The translations under genes were made by a program, and so were the position numbers. 64,000 nucleotides of DNA, from NCBI GenBank assembly GCA_949987565.1, contig OX465107.1:25097727-25161726 (forward strand), in the 5' to 3' direction. Of this stretch, positions 52,001-58,473 are shown piece by piece. A model generated the notes under the pieces. That model was not told the DNA's origin and searched no databases. It saw only the letters and a program-made list of their open reading frames with translations. The DNA comes from Luidia sarsii. Its lineage: Eukaryota > Echinodermata > Asteroidea > Paxillosida > Luidiidae. Position 1 is the stretch's first letter. Each line of letters opens with the position of its first letter.

Positions 52001-53278
52001 GCAACAGCGTCCCCTGCCGATGCCGAGACTATGGATACCTCTGCCCAAGTCACACAGGCCCCGGCGCAACAACCTCAGGCCACTAGCTCCACGGGCATCG
52101 GAGCTTCGGCCCCCACGCCGACTCTTCCCCCGCCGAAGGAGGACGGGAGGAAGTGCGTCGAGGTGAAGCGACGAGGCATCCTGAAGATGGAGGGCAAGGG
52201 CAAGGCCAAGGGTAGGTGCAAGTCACCCCGGACGGTCAGCCCCCGGCCTTCCCAGTCTCAGGCCCAGGCCCTCAAGCAGCCCCTGCCGGCCAAGTTGCAG
52301 GTCAACCTCAAGCCGGGCAAGGAGCCCGTCGCCCCTCAGGCGGCCAAGGCCAAGAAGGTGCCCTCACCCAGCGAGACCTCGGTCGGCTTCCAGTTCGGCC
52401 GGACACGCGTGGGTAAGTTAGTGGACGCCGTACTTCCAACCTCCGGGACCAAATGCAAGACGGGTAAAGCCAAGACCAAGGACCTGCCCCAGCTCATGGT
52501 GGCCAAGCAAGTCCACGTCCAGCTGGAGACGCCCAGTGGCGCCAAGAGCAAAAATGCTTCCTCCACGGCGGACCCCATGAACCCATTCTTCTCCAGGCAG
52601 ATCAGCTCCCACTCCCAGAGCAGCGACAACAGCTCGGGCATATCACCCTCCTATGAGAGTGAGTCAGGCTCAGTCAGTCTGAACAGCCCCTGCAGCGCCG
52701 GCATCTCCCCAGACTACTCAGCACAGACCCCGACCCTGTTTGACAGCCTGGGCCATTTGGTGCGCTCCCCTCTCCTGACCGAGGTCAAATCCTGTCCGAC
52801 CTTCTCCACGATAACGGAAGGGGAGGGTGTCCCCAACCAGCAACAGCAGCAGCCACAGCATCCAAACTCGTCCTCCGTCTCCTCCGAGGATGCCAAGACC
52901 AACAGCATCTGGCAGAAGCGCAAGGAGTGCGGCAACAGCGCTGAGGAGCCTACCAGGCCTGAATCCTCGGCCGCGGCGGACAGGCTCGGTGGCTATGCCA
53001 CGGCCAAGTGTGGCTACTCCACCGCCGATTACACGGACTGCGATGCCCGCTGTGCCAGAAAGACCCCCATGGTGGTTGCCGGCCGCAGCGCCTCCTGCGA
53101 GGAGATCAGCTCGTGCGCTCGCGAGGCGGTGTCTGAGATCGTTGTGCGGCCGCGGCGGGAGCTGATGGACCTGAGCAGCTACGCCGGCATGGATGGGGAG
53201 GATGACGATTACGACAGTCGCTCGTTGAGTAGCCAGCGCTCACTGAGTAGTAGCTGTGAGATGATCGAAGTCTCATGA
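9963..53278 (+). CDS. Dual-specificity MAP-kinase phosphatase, DUSP8/DUSP16 type (five coding exons)
   Basis: The join of 9963-10223, 45167-45344, 49478-49813, 50151-50274 and 51148-53278 gives 1,009 residues with no frame break. It has a rhodanese/CH2 domain (about 30-150) with the kinase-docking basic cluster K80-R81-R82, then a DSP domain (about 185-325). The general acid is D241 and the P-loop is HCLAGISRS with catalytic C272 and R278. SPNFNFLGQLLEFEK (310-324) ends the domain, and about 685 residues of disordered Pro/Ala/Ser-rich tail follow. The order, the P-loop and the long tail are those of vertebrate DUSP8/DUSP16 and nematode VHP-1, which dephosphorylate Thr and Tyr of JNK/p38 MAP kinases. 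The tail is longer than in the human proteins. Start: M1 at 9963 has a weak context; M20 at 10020 (A at -3, G at +4) fits family N-termini better and would give 990 residues. Confidence 0.93.
10224..12850 (+). other. Intron 1, proximal part (no gene)
   Basis: Intron 1 opens with GTGAGT and runs to 45166. This first 2.6 kb has few TACATG arrays, unlike what follows. It has a CpG-bearing patch near 10925-11010 and no recognised element. Confidence 0.8.
13316..13402. repeat. TACATG array
   Basis: Interrupted run of TACATG/TGTACA words, including TACATGTACATGTACATGTA. It is palindromic, so strand is undefined. Confidence 0.9.
13731..13750. repeat. Perfect 20-bp palindrome
   Basis: GGCCAAAGACGTCTTTGGCC is exactly self-complementary, with the central GACGTC of CRE/ATF-like sites. 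It is not built from the TACATG word that dominates the surroundings. Confidence 0.85.
14685..14770 (+). repeat. GGTCCTGCTAGGATCG family, near full length
   Basis: The core is GGTCCTGGCAGGATTGAAAC. It is followed by the AT-rich body and TTTAGTCAGCAGTTTGCAAC, the same block order as at 5824-5912. Confidence 0.6.
15532..15548. repeat. Poly(T) run of 17
   Basis: Homopolymer preceded by an AT-rich stretch. It may be an A-tail of a retroposed sequence on the minus strand, but no body is recognisable. Confidence 0.6.
17140..17312. repeat. TACATG array, loosely packed
   Basis: TGTACA, TACATG and ACCGGTACA words are separated by short unique spacers. Confidence 0.8.
18629..18653. repeat. C11A14 homopolymer junction
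   Basis: Eleven C directly abut fourteen A. On the minus strand this is T14G11, the same arrangement as at 25496-25515 and 40401-40438. Confidence 0.85.
21365..21720. repeat. Foldback-like element built on TTAACCC / GGGTTAA words
   Basis: The stretch repeats ACCCCAGGG, TTAACCCTG and AACCCGGGGC(A) in both orientations. It includes the perfect hairpin TTAACCCTG..CAGGGTTAA at about 21533-21559. It lacks TACATG arrays except for one copy near its left third. Termini are not sharp enough to define. Confidence 0.4.
22197..22480. repeat. Dense TACATG array
   Basis: Two blocks (22197-22300 and 22393-22480) of TACATGTACATG runs, joined through ACCGGTAC and ACTGTACAGTAC palindromic junctions. Confidence 0.9.
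23250..23428. repeat. Dense TACATG array
   Basis: Nearly continuous run with occasional TTCATG and TTGTACA substitutions. Confidence 0.92.
23630..23915. repeat. Dense TACATG array, longest in the window
   Basis: About 285 bases composed almost wholly of TACATG, TGTACA and ACAGTAC words. Confidence 0.92.
24247..24280. repeat. Poly(C) followed by (CT)n
   Basis: Thirteen C, then a (CT) repeat and CCCTCTC. Simple sequence. Confidence 0.85.
25496..25515. repeat. T9G11 homopolymer junction
   Basis: Nine T directly abut eleven G; compare 18629-18653 and 40401-40438. Confidence 0.85.
26362..26381. repeat. Small hairpin TACAGTGG..CCACTGTA
   Basis: Perfect 8-bp arms with a 4-base loop. The ends TA-CAGTGG and CCACTG-TA are those of the pogo-like element at 37070, so this may be a collapsed remnant. 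Chance is also possible. Confidence 0.4.
26578..26616 (+). repeat. GGTCCTGCTAGGATCG family, core fragment
   Basis: GAAGGGCCTGCTGGGATTGA then AACATCAGGCCCTC. Inverted body-like words (ACAAACTGCTTGCTGACTTA) lie about 80 bases upstream at 26503-26522, so two copies may be arranged head to head. Confidence 0.5.
27034..27258. repeat. Tandem duplication of 114 bp
   Basis: A 114-base segment starting GAGGTGGCATTGTTG is repeated directly at 27148. The second copy lacks three bases (CCT of GGTCCTAATGG) and has one change near its end. High identity points to a recent event. No repeat or coding feature is recognised in the unit. Confidence 0.93.
28262..29081. repeat. 820-bp (CCCTCT)n pyrimidine tract with higher-order structure
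   Basis: Almost pure pyrimidine on the plus strand, broken only by isolated G, A and T. Within it the phrase GCTCCCCTCCCCCCTCC recurs at 28441, 28559 and 28682 (spacing 118 and 123), preceded in two cases by CTCTGCCTCTGCCTCTGCC. A diverged fourth copy lies at about 28950. The long Leu-Pro and Ser-Pro open frames across it are artefacts of the period-six repeat. Confidence 0.95.
29765..29808 (-). repeat. GGTCCTGCTAGGATCG family, core fragment
   Basis: Inverted core: GGGCCTGACGTTTTGATCC then TACAGGATTTTTCCCAAAGG. Confidence 0.5.
30342..30367. repeat. Perfect 26-bp palindrome of (TAG)n/(CTA)n
   Basis: TACTAGTAGTAGT is followed by its exact reverse complement without a loop. Trinucleotide composition suggests an inverted duplication of a TAG microsatellite. 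Confidence 0.85.
30688..30965. repeat. Dense TACATG array
   Basis: Opens with about five perfect TACATG units, then mixed TACATG, TGTACA and ACTGTAC words. Confidence 0.92.
31520..31765. repeat. TACATG array grading into TATATG
   Basis: TACATG words are mixed with TGTATGTA, and the array ends in a TATATGTATATATG stretch. Confidence 0.85.
32280..32460 (+). promoter_or_regulatory. Candidate internal regulatory region in intron 1
   Basis: A TACATG-free, CpG-bearing block contains ATTGG (inverted CCAAT) at 32295, 32300, 32349 and 32444. A perfect ETS site, ACTTCCGG (32436-32443), directly abuts the last one. It could be an alternative promoter or enhancer. The evidence is motif-only. Confidence 0.25.
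32682..32760. repeat. TACATG array
   Basis: Six consecutive perfect TACATG units, a short spacer, then further units. Confidence 0.92.
33970..34001. repeat. (CA)16 microsatellite
   Basis: Uninterrupted AC dinucleotide repeat. Confidence 0.95.
35873..35921. repeat. (CTGC)n tetranucleotide repeat
   Basis: Twelve units of CTGC, two of them changed to CTAC. Confidence 0.95.
36690..36873. repeat. Three tandem copies of a 61-62-bp unit
   Basis: The copies start TGTGTCATGGGAAATTG at 36690, 36751 and 36813. They share TTTGATGGGTAATCACATTT and GCTCAGTACACT. Divergence of roughly 10-20 percent indicates an older duplication. Confidence 0.85.
37070..37270. mobile_element. Pogo-like (Tc1/mariner) MITE, about 201 bp
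   Basis: The left end CAGTGGAACGTCGCTATAAC and the right end, whose reverse complement begins CAGTGGAACGTCTCTATAAC, form a terminal inverted repeat with one mismatch in the first 20 bases. CAGTGGAACCTC-CTATAACGA-type termini are known from pogo-related elements in many animals. TA precedes the left end, while CA follows the right end, so the expected TA duplication is decayed on one side. The element is too short to encode a transposase and is interrupted by TACATG words. Confidence 0.75.
38215..38225. repeat. Poly(T) run
   Basis: Short homopolymer inside a T-rich stretch (38197-38225). No other feature. Confidence 0.6.
40401..40438. repeat. T25G13 homopolymer junction
   Basis: Twenty-five T are followed directly by thirteen G. 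Run lengths may be affected by sequencing error. Confidence 0.85.
43216..43275. repeat. Tandem repeat mixing ACCGGTAA and TACATG
   Basis: Three copies of a unit close to ACCGGTAATGTACATGT, an organised version of the words scattered elsewhere. Confidence 0.8.
43376..43785. repeat. Loosely packed TACATG array
   Basis: About 400 bases with TACATG/TGTACA words in roughly half of the positions. It includes the inverted pair GTACATGAACTGTATG and CACAGTTCATGTACTG. Confidence 0.85.
45167..45344 (+). CDS. Coding exon 2: second half of the rhodanese domain
   Basis: Codons 88-146 plus one base. The acceptor is ATGCAG|CTG and the donor is TCAG|GTCAGT. VIVYDQSTQDLS and VVLLSKLAEAFKTV correspond to the conserved strands of the MKP rhodanese domain. 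The rhodanese active-site cysteine is not expected in this family, where the domain is a docking module. Confidence 0.93.
46080..46295. repeat. GA-rich low-complexity tract
   Basis: Degenerate (GACAGAGA)n-type purine-rich sequence, with scattered C and T. Confidence 0.85.
46870..47350 (+). promoter_or_regulatory. Candidate internal promoter or enhancer in intron 2
   Basis: This CpG-bearing block lies inside an otherwise AT-rich intron. It holds CCAAT (46954-46958), TATATA (47071-47076), a perfect MEF2 site CTATTTTTAG (47100-47109; the exact reverse complement of the one at 5238) and a G-rich run. If it is a promoter, transcripts starting here would lack the rhodanese/docking exons. Motif-based inference only. 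Confidence 0.3.
49018..49196. repeat. 25-bp minisatellite, about seven copies
   Basis: The unit AGAAGCAGAATACTGAACAA plus AGACT repeats with an exact 25-base period from 49052 to 49177. AACAAAG/AACGAAG variants alternate, and a degenerate first copy precedes. The right flank repeats words of the left flank (AAATAAAT.TGCTTC). Confidence 0.93.
49354..49400 (+). repeat. tRNA-derived SINE fragment next to the exon 3 acceptor
   Basis: GGGATACCGCAAAGTCTTGG then a perfect B box GGGTTCAAATCCCGG and the family tail TCCAGTCAG. It sits 78 bases upstream of the exon 3 splice acceptor. A consensus-like branch point (AACTAAC at 49427-49433) and a strong pyrimidine tract follow it. Confidence 0.6.
49478..49813 (+). 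CDS. Coding exon 3: linker and first part of the catalytic domain
   Basis: Codons 147-258 with split codons at both ends; acceptor ACACAG|GC, donor ATCG|GTGAGT. It encodes GGFTAFKTAFPYLCE (end of the CH2 region) and the SLSQPCLPV segment typical of DUSP8/16. The DSP domain begins at GPTRVLNYLYIGSQQDVL and includes the general-acid D241 in VRDNYGEKLLPW. Confidence 0.95.
49814..50150 (+). other. Intron 3
   Basis: 337-bp GT-AG intron with a T-rich tract before TTGAACAG. Nothing else is recognised in it. Confidence 0.9.
50151..50274 (+). CDS. Coding exon 4: catalytic P-loop
   Basis: Codons 259-299 plus two bases; donor ACAG|GTAAGT. It encodes VIVHCLAGISRSPTVAIAY, with C272 and R278 of the HCX5R signature intact, so the enzyme should be active. 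Vertebrate homologues have SAT where this has SPT; position 280 is not catalytic. Confidence 0.96.
50275..51147 (+). other. Intron 4
   Basis: 873-bp GT-AG intron ending TTGCCAG. AT-rich, without TACATG arrays apart from one partial copy near 51020. No element is recognised. Confidence 0.88.
51148..53278 (+). CDS. Coding exon 5: end of catalytic domain and long disordered tail
   Basis: Codons 300-1009 and TGA. YVKDKRQSISPNFNFLGQLL closes the DSP domain. The rest is a Pro/Ala/Ser-rich, low-complexity tail of high GC content. Visible pieces are a charged helical stretch (about 520-550, ARLQEEAEKRAKEEAAA), a basic cluster that could be a nuclear localisation signal (about 638-665, VKRRGILK..KGKAKGRCKSPR), a Ser-rich block (about 776-840), a poly-Gln patch (about 864-868) and the end SLSSSCEMIEVS. 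A single large last exon carrying the tail is also seen in vertebrate DUSP8/16. Confidence 0.95.
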
Positions 53279-53398
53279 TAACAGCACCAGCCCCAGACCA
53301 GAATTCTGACTCAATACAATCCAAACCACAAGGGTCTCATGATAACAGCACCAGCCCCAGACCAGAATTCTGACTCAATACAATCCAAACCACGAGGG
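53271..53398 (+). repeat. 64-bp tandem duplication spanning the stop codon
   Basis: Bases 53271-53334 (from the last coding bases, TCTCATGATAACAGCACC) are repeated at 53335-53398 with a single difference near the end (CCACAAGGG to CCACGAGGG). The coding end and TGA are inside copy 1, and copy 2 lies wholly in the 3' UTR. Confidence 0.95.
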
Positions 53399-54104
53399 GT
53401 ATGTTGAACACCACTGAAATATCCACACTCTCTCAGTGACATTGAGCTTGACCAATAAGCAGTCATTCAAGCACCACTTTTCCATCGCTTTGAAGACAAA
53501 AGTGACGTCACTTTACTGAAACCCCAGACAGTCTACCACGGACGCTGCGACAGGAAGTGCTCACTTCACGACAACGTGTATTTCAGAGATTGTGTACATT
53601 TCATTTGCGACTTTAGTTTGACAGTTGTTTTCATTCATCAACTCATTGATGTGCAAAAAAGGAGCTTATATATCTGTTCCTATATGATGGTAGAGTCCAT
53701 TGTTAGTTTTGATTCAGTACACACTTTGTGCTTTCTGTTTGACAGAAAATAGTGAGTATTTTTCTGTATTTATGTATATTTTACAAACAAATTATTTGTA
53801 TATACAGACAAGCCAAGTGGCGCTCACAGATTACGGTCTTTGTATATTATTACTATTATCACTATCCTGAATTATTACCATTGCGAAACTTTTTCACAAT
53901 CTTAAAACTAAAACTAAAGCTGACATTGACAACTTTGAAGGGCTGGGCACAGAATTGTTACATAAAACGACAATGCAAGAAATAAGTAACATTTGACTAA
54001 TTTCTTACTTTCAGAATTCCATTGCTTTTTTGCATTTGTAGTTCTGTGGTGAAGGATAAATGATTTTGACAAAGAAACTTAAAAATTACAAAAAAAAATT
54101 ATAT

Positions 54105-54117
54105 ATATTTATTTATT
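54105..54117 (+). promoter_or_regulatory. AU-rich element (UUAUUUAUU)
   Basis: TATTTATTTATT contains the TTATTTATT nonamer (54109-54117) with overlapping ATTTA pentamers, typical of mRNA-destabilising AREs. Several DUSP mRNAs are ARE-controlled, so a role in message turnover is plausible but inferred. Confidence 0.4.
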
Positions 54118-54178
54118 GTTGTATTGCCCCTGAGCTGCTAATGGAATATTCCACATTCTTGATTAAAACAGGGAGGAA

Positions 54179-54273
54179 CCACTTTCTGAGGGGTGGTTGT
54201 GCAGAGGCACATAAACAGTACATTTTAAGCCAAATATGATTCCAGCCTCTGCGCACCACCCCTGAAAGAATGG
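54179..54273. repeat. Imperfect inverted repeat in the 3' UTR, about 28-base arms
   Basis: Left arm 54179-54207 and right arm 54246-54273 pair over about 24 of 28 positions (core AGGGGTGGT / ACCACCCCT and CAGAGG / CCTCTG) around a 38-base loop. It could be an RNA hairpin or a decayed foldback element. Confidence 0.6.
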
Positions 54274-54904
54274 AATTGCCCTCAATGTTCTAATGAAATG
54301 GAATCTACCATTATGTCAGGCAAGTAATTTTTTTTGTTGATTTTTTTTAAGGGGGAAAATCGGTGGAAGCTTGGATTTCACCAGTTACAGCTTTTACAGA
54401 CTTTTATACGTAATTAAATTGATGTTTAAAGATTAACATCAGAGTATTCTGGGTTGGGTCGGATACTTTTTCTTTTTTTTGTCTTTGATCTCAAACGTTA
54501 GGAAGGGATTTTTTTCTGTGACTTTTTTCGTGTGATGTGAATTTTGAACTGCGTTGTGAATCAGTCCGATAGATCATTATCTAAACTACCTCCAAAATGT
54601 TGTAGAGATCATGAAAAATATATAATGTTTTTATCTTAAGAGAAAAAAAGTGTCTTGTTGTAGCAAAGGAAACGGTACGAATAATGGTTCAAGGTTTGTA
54701 GATGGTGCTGTGTGGAAACCTCTTTTTCTAAAATACATATAAAGTAGAGTTGATTTACTAGAAACTGAATCTTTCCTCTATTTTTGGATGTGCCCAGTCA
54801 AGCTCTCCAGATGCTTATTTGGTTGGTGTTCCTATGTACGGTAACCTATTTAATGGTGTGTTCTGAAAATCTATTGTGGGCCATTGTCAGTCCAGAAACT
54901 CACC

Positions 54905-55050
54905 TCACCACAACCTCTCACATCCCCACACCCCCACACCCCCACACCCCCACCCTCGCCCCTAACCCATACCCCCACCCTCACCCCAAACCTAATCCCA
55001 AACTCACCCCAAACCCATTCCCTAGGTTAACCCAACCCTTACCATGAGCA
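54905..55050. repeat. C-rich low-complexity tract
   Basis: Degenerate CCCCCACAC, CCCCTAACCC and CACCCCAAAC words. Telomere-like CCCTAA occurs but is not tandem. Confidence 0.8.
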
Positions 55051-55650
55051 CTCTTCAACAGGAGCATAGTATCTTGACTCTAGGTGCATCCTTTCTTTTG
55101 TGGTATTCCTATTGGTCGGTAGGCCAGCTGTAAAACCAAGCACCTGTCTCTATCATAAAATTCACAAAGAAATGTTACCATATACGTTGCAAATATATTA
55201 CAACAAAAAATATGAAACATGATTTTTTTTTATCGTTATAATATGTGATAACTTGTATTTTTTTTAATTCCCCACACCAAAAAAAAGAGTACTGTGTCTG
55301 CTACTACTTGCTAGTACCACCAGCTTCTGGTTCCAAATAATGTGAGTTTCTATCCACGGCCCAGGTGTACACCATAATTTGTACTTGAGTCAAACCTGGC
55401 ACTATCGGACGTCTACGTGACTTTTGTTTTGGGGTAGGCGGAAGAGTTCTTGCTTCAAACTTGGGCAATAGTGTTGCCTGGATTCAGAGGGCCTGGCCAC
55501 TAGCAACACTACCAGCACTCTGAATTCAGAGGTCCCTGCACGAAGTGGTCAATGTGATAGGGGGCATTACGTCACAGTTTCTATTACCGGTACATCAGAA
55601 TGGAAGCATGCAGCTTAGGGTTCCGCCGCTTCCATTGACAATTATGTTCC

Positions 55651-55946
55651 CGAGGCTTTGGCTCGGGCTTTGGCTCAGGCTTTTGCTCAGGCTTTGGCTC
55701 GGGCTTTGGTTCGGGCTTTGGTTCGGGCTTTGGTTCAGGCTTTGGCTCTGGCTTTGGTTCGGGCTTTGGTTCGGGCTTTGGCTCGGGCTTTGGCTCAGGC
55801 TTTGGTTCAGGCTTTGGCTCGGGCTTTGGCTCGGGCTTAAGCTCGGGCTTTGGCTCGGGCTTTGGCTCGGGTTTTGGCTCAGGCTTTGGCTCGGGCTTTG
55901 GCTCGGGCTTTGGCTCGGGCTTTGGTCTTTGGACCAGGCTTTGAGG
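55651..55946. repeat. 12-bp minisatellite (GGCTTTGGCTCG)n, about 23 copies
   Basis: Period 12 with CTCG/TTCG/CTCA variants, decaying at the right end. On the minus strand one frame reads a continuous Glu-Pro-Lys-Pro repeat without stops but also without an upstream ATG. No splice or homology evidence supports it as an exon. Confidence 0.93.
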
Positions 55947-57960
55947 TCTGCATCACGTCATACTTGAAACTTTCGAAAGCACAGTGGTTACAGCTTTACA
56001 GGGGAACTATCCAGTGTTAAGCGTCTCCTTGCCACTGGTCAAGGAATTCATAGGAAATGTTTACTTAGCAGTTGCAGTCAATGGTATGAAGCTATTTTTT
56101 TGGGGGGCAGAATTAATTGGCAGACGGTTGGTTGTTTCAGTTGTGTCTTTGTTTGGGGCAGTGTTGAAGGCCGTTGTACATTGACTGTAAATCTTTGAAC
56201 AGAATCTCTACTGCGTTTATGTGAATCCTTCGTGTGCGGGAATCTGGTCCAGCCGGGCTCAAATTTAAAACAGAAAAAATCTCACAAATGTTTGGTGCTT
56301 GGTATATTTTTGTGCCTTGAGGAAGAGTTAGCCACAGAAATTTATGGAGTGGTTTGGCTTGAGGTTGTGTTGTTGTTGTTTTTTTGTGAGGGGTGGTTTA
56401 TTTTGGACAGCGAGGTTATCGTGAGATGTGTGGCGCTGAAGCAGACACCAGTTTTCAACCATTATTCCTAACCGGATTATGGTCGAAAACTCCAGGGTCG
56501 TCTGAGGTGGCTATTAATCTTGATCAGTGAGCACATTCTATAGTTTTAAAAAGAAGAATATGTTTATCGCTTGCTCGGTGTTTTGGTTGGGCTATATTGT
56601 GTTGGTCATTCTGGGGAGAAAGTCTCCTGTCTTCTTGCCCTATTCAAAATGTATCCGTTTGTGCCCAGTTCGGTAGAATGCATATTTTTTCGCCGTTTCT
56701 CTTCGACGTTTTTTTTTTCGTGCTGGTTGAATTGGCTCCTGATTGATTGATGTTCATGTAAGAAAGAGTGTGCTTCTTCGTGAGTTGGCCGTTTGTCGGT
56801 CCTGACAAGTTTCGTAATGATCAGTTGGTAGTTGGTATACTGCTTTGTGAATCTCTTACACCAAATTATTCTTTCTTTCTTTGCTGTTTGTGTGAGTAGC
56901 TCCATTTATAGTCCCGTGGAGAGTAAATGAGAGGATCAGCCTACAAAACAAACCAGTGGTCGATTTCATCAAATTCGTCCTTTTTTTTTTCATTTTACGG
57001 ATCACCAAATTGTAACAAGCAGACACTAAGAGTAACGTCACCCTGTTCTGTAAAGTTTTTTCCCCATTCCAAAGTCAGCATCGCTCATTTTTGCATCGCA
57101 CGACTTTTTCGGATAGACAATATTTCACCAATTTTTCACGAACAAAGCAAATAGATGTGACAGCTGTTGAAACTTTTTGTCGAAGGCTAACCGCCAAAAG
57201 TTCGTCTCAGTTTTGAATGAAACGCACTGCTGAGACAAACATTTCCAAACTTGAATCGTAGCATTTGACACTCCTCAACGTGTGAAATTGAATGTGTAAT
57301 GTTGTCGTTCATATTTATTTAACTCTTTTTATGAAAGGACACAAAATATATAGGATATATAATTCTTCATTGTCACTAGAGACACACTTTTCTGTATTTT
57401 TGTGGCATTTCTGGTATCAAAACAAAAAAGTATAATTATATTTAGGTGGTTACGAATTGTGTTCTTGCCTTTGCTGTGTAGATAAAAAAAATCATATTTT
57501 GTCAGATGTACACAATGTAAAAACAAAACAAAATGGCACCTGTATTTGACTTCAACTGTTATTGTACAATTCAAAACTTGTATTTAATGATTGTGGTAGG
57601 ATGGTTTATTTTGTGTTTATCCTTCCCCTTGTTTGAAAAGCATTTTGCAGGAGTAATTTCGATCGGTCTAGAGGAGGCTTCAACGTTGCTTCAGTTGCGT
57701 TCCGTTAAAAAAAAAACCTATACCAACCAAGGAAATGAGTTCTCTCCCGCCCCATAAAACCCCCCGGGAAGATTATGTTGACTTCTTTGAACCAATTGTA
57801 CATAAGAAGGGGGAGAAATCTGGATAGACACTAAGAGGAGGAATGAAGAAGATCACCGGAACGGCGAAACCACGGTCAACGTCTGTAGCTTTCCTAGGAG
57901 AATACCGTAGTTTTCCAAAAGACTTTGTAGCAAACTTTCTGTTTCCATTGTGTTATATGT
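55947..57960. other. Downstream stretch with nothing recognised
   Basis: T-rich sequence with no coding, RNA or repeat feature that can be supported. Confidence 0.5.
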
Positions 57961-57981
57961 AAATGTAGAAGTGAGACCAGC

Positions 57982-57987
57982 AATAAA
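57982..57987 (+). terminator. Candidate polyadenylation signal AATAAA
   Basis: Canonical hexamer followed about 55-75 bases later by a GT-rich stretch (TTGTTGTGTTTTG). It is the best candidate for the 3' end of the phosphatase message and lies just before the inverted SINE at 58071. Confidence 0.35.
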
Positions 57988-58070
57988 AAACAACAGAGGA
58001 ACAAATCTGAGGGAAAAAAAACATCCGAAGAAGTTGTCCTAATTGTTGTGTTTTGAAGAAAAAAAAACCT

Positions 58071-58148
58071 TTGACTGGACCAGGACTTGAACCCGATATC
58101 TCTGGTATTCCGTACCAGCGCTCTTACCATCTGTGAACTACCCAGTCC
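58071..58148 (-). repeat. tRNA-derived SINE head, well preserved
   Basis: On the minus strand: A-box-like TAGTTCACAGATGG, a 5-bp anticodon-like stem (CTGGT/ACCAG) with a 7-base loop, and B box GGGTTCAAGTCC (58083-58094) followed by TGGTCCAGTCAAAGG and a T-rich stretch. C replaces the universal T33 of tRNAs and the acceptor stem does not pair, so this is a SINE, not a tRNA gene. Confidence 0.75.
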
Positions 58149-58473
58149 TCAGATGGTGACCTTCCCAAAATAATAGTCAATTGCCGGGATGGGGGCGAAA
58201 GTCAGAAGAGATTTTACAATAATTATTTTCGAGGCCTTTTAGCTCGGCACATAAGATTTCTACCTCGTGAGGCCGTGAGACAAATCCTGTTTGACATGTT
58301 TTGCCTCGCGTTGATAAAAACCCACTGCGAGCAGCGACTTGAAAGTTGAAGTACATCCTGAGCCCATAAAGGACCACTAGCCAATGACAACGAGGGCTCT
58401 GGTCACGTGGTTTCCAAAATGGCGGCGCCCATGAAAAACGTCAAGGAAGTAAGAAACCCGCCCATTATCCTTG
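58149..58473. other. Spacer with no feature recognised
   Basis: Unique-looking sequence between the SINE and the LINE 3' end. Confidence 0.5.

Larger units (their letters stand above)
53279..58005 (+). other. Presumed long 3' UTR of the phosphatase gene and downstream sequence
   Basis: There is no competing gene, the sequence is T-rich, and a usable AATAAA appears only at 57982, so a 3' UTR of up to about 4.7 kb is possible. It contains an AU-rich nonamer, an imperfect hairpin, a C-rich tract (54905-55050) and a 12-bp minisatellite. The true end is unknown, and shorter forms are possible. Confidence 0.4.

Noticed and set aside
54905..55050. Interstitial telomere sequence
   Set aside because: CCCTAA occurs only singly within degenerate C-rich words, not as a tandem array.
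55545..55967. 140-residue Leu/Trp-rich plus-strand frame
   Set aside because: Translation of the 12-bp GGCTTTGGCTCG repeat, with no supporting flank.
58071..58148. Functional tRNA gene
   Set aside because: A and B boxes are present, but the acceptor stem does not pair and position 33 is C. The head is shared with other degraded copies, so SINE is the better reading.
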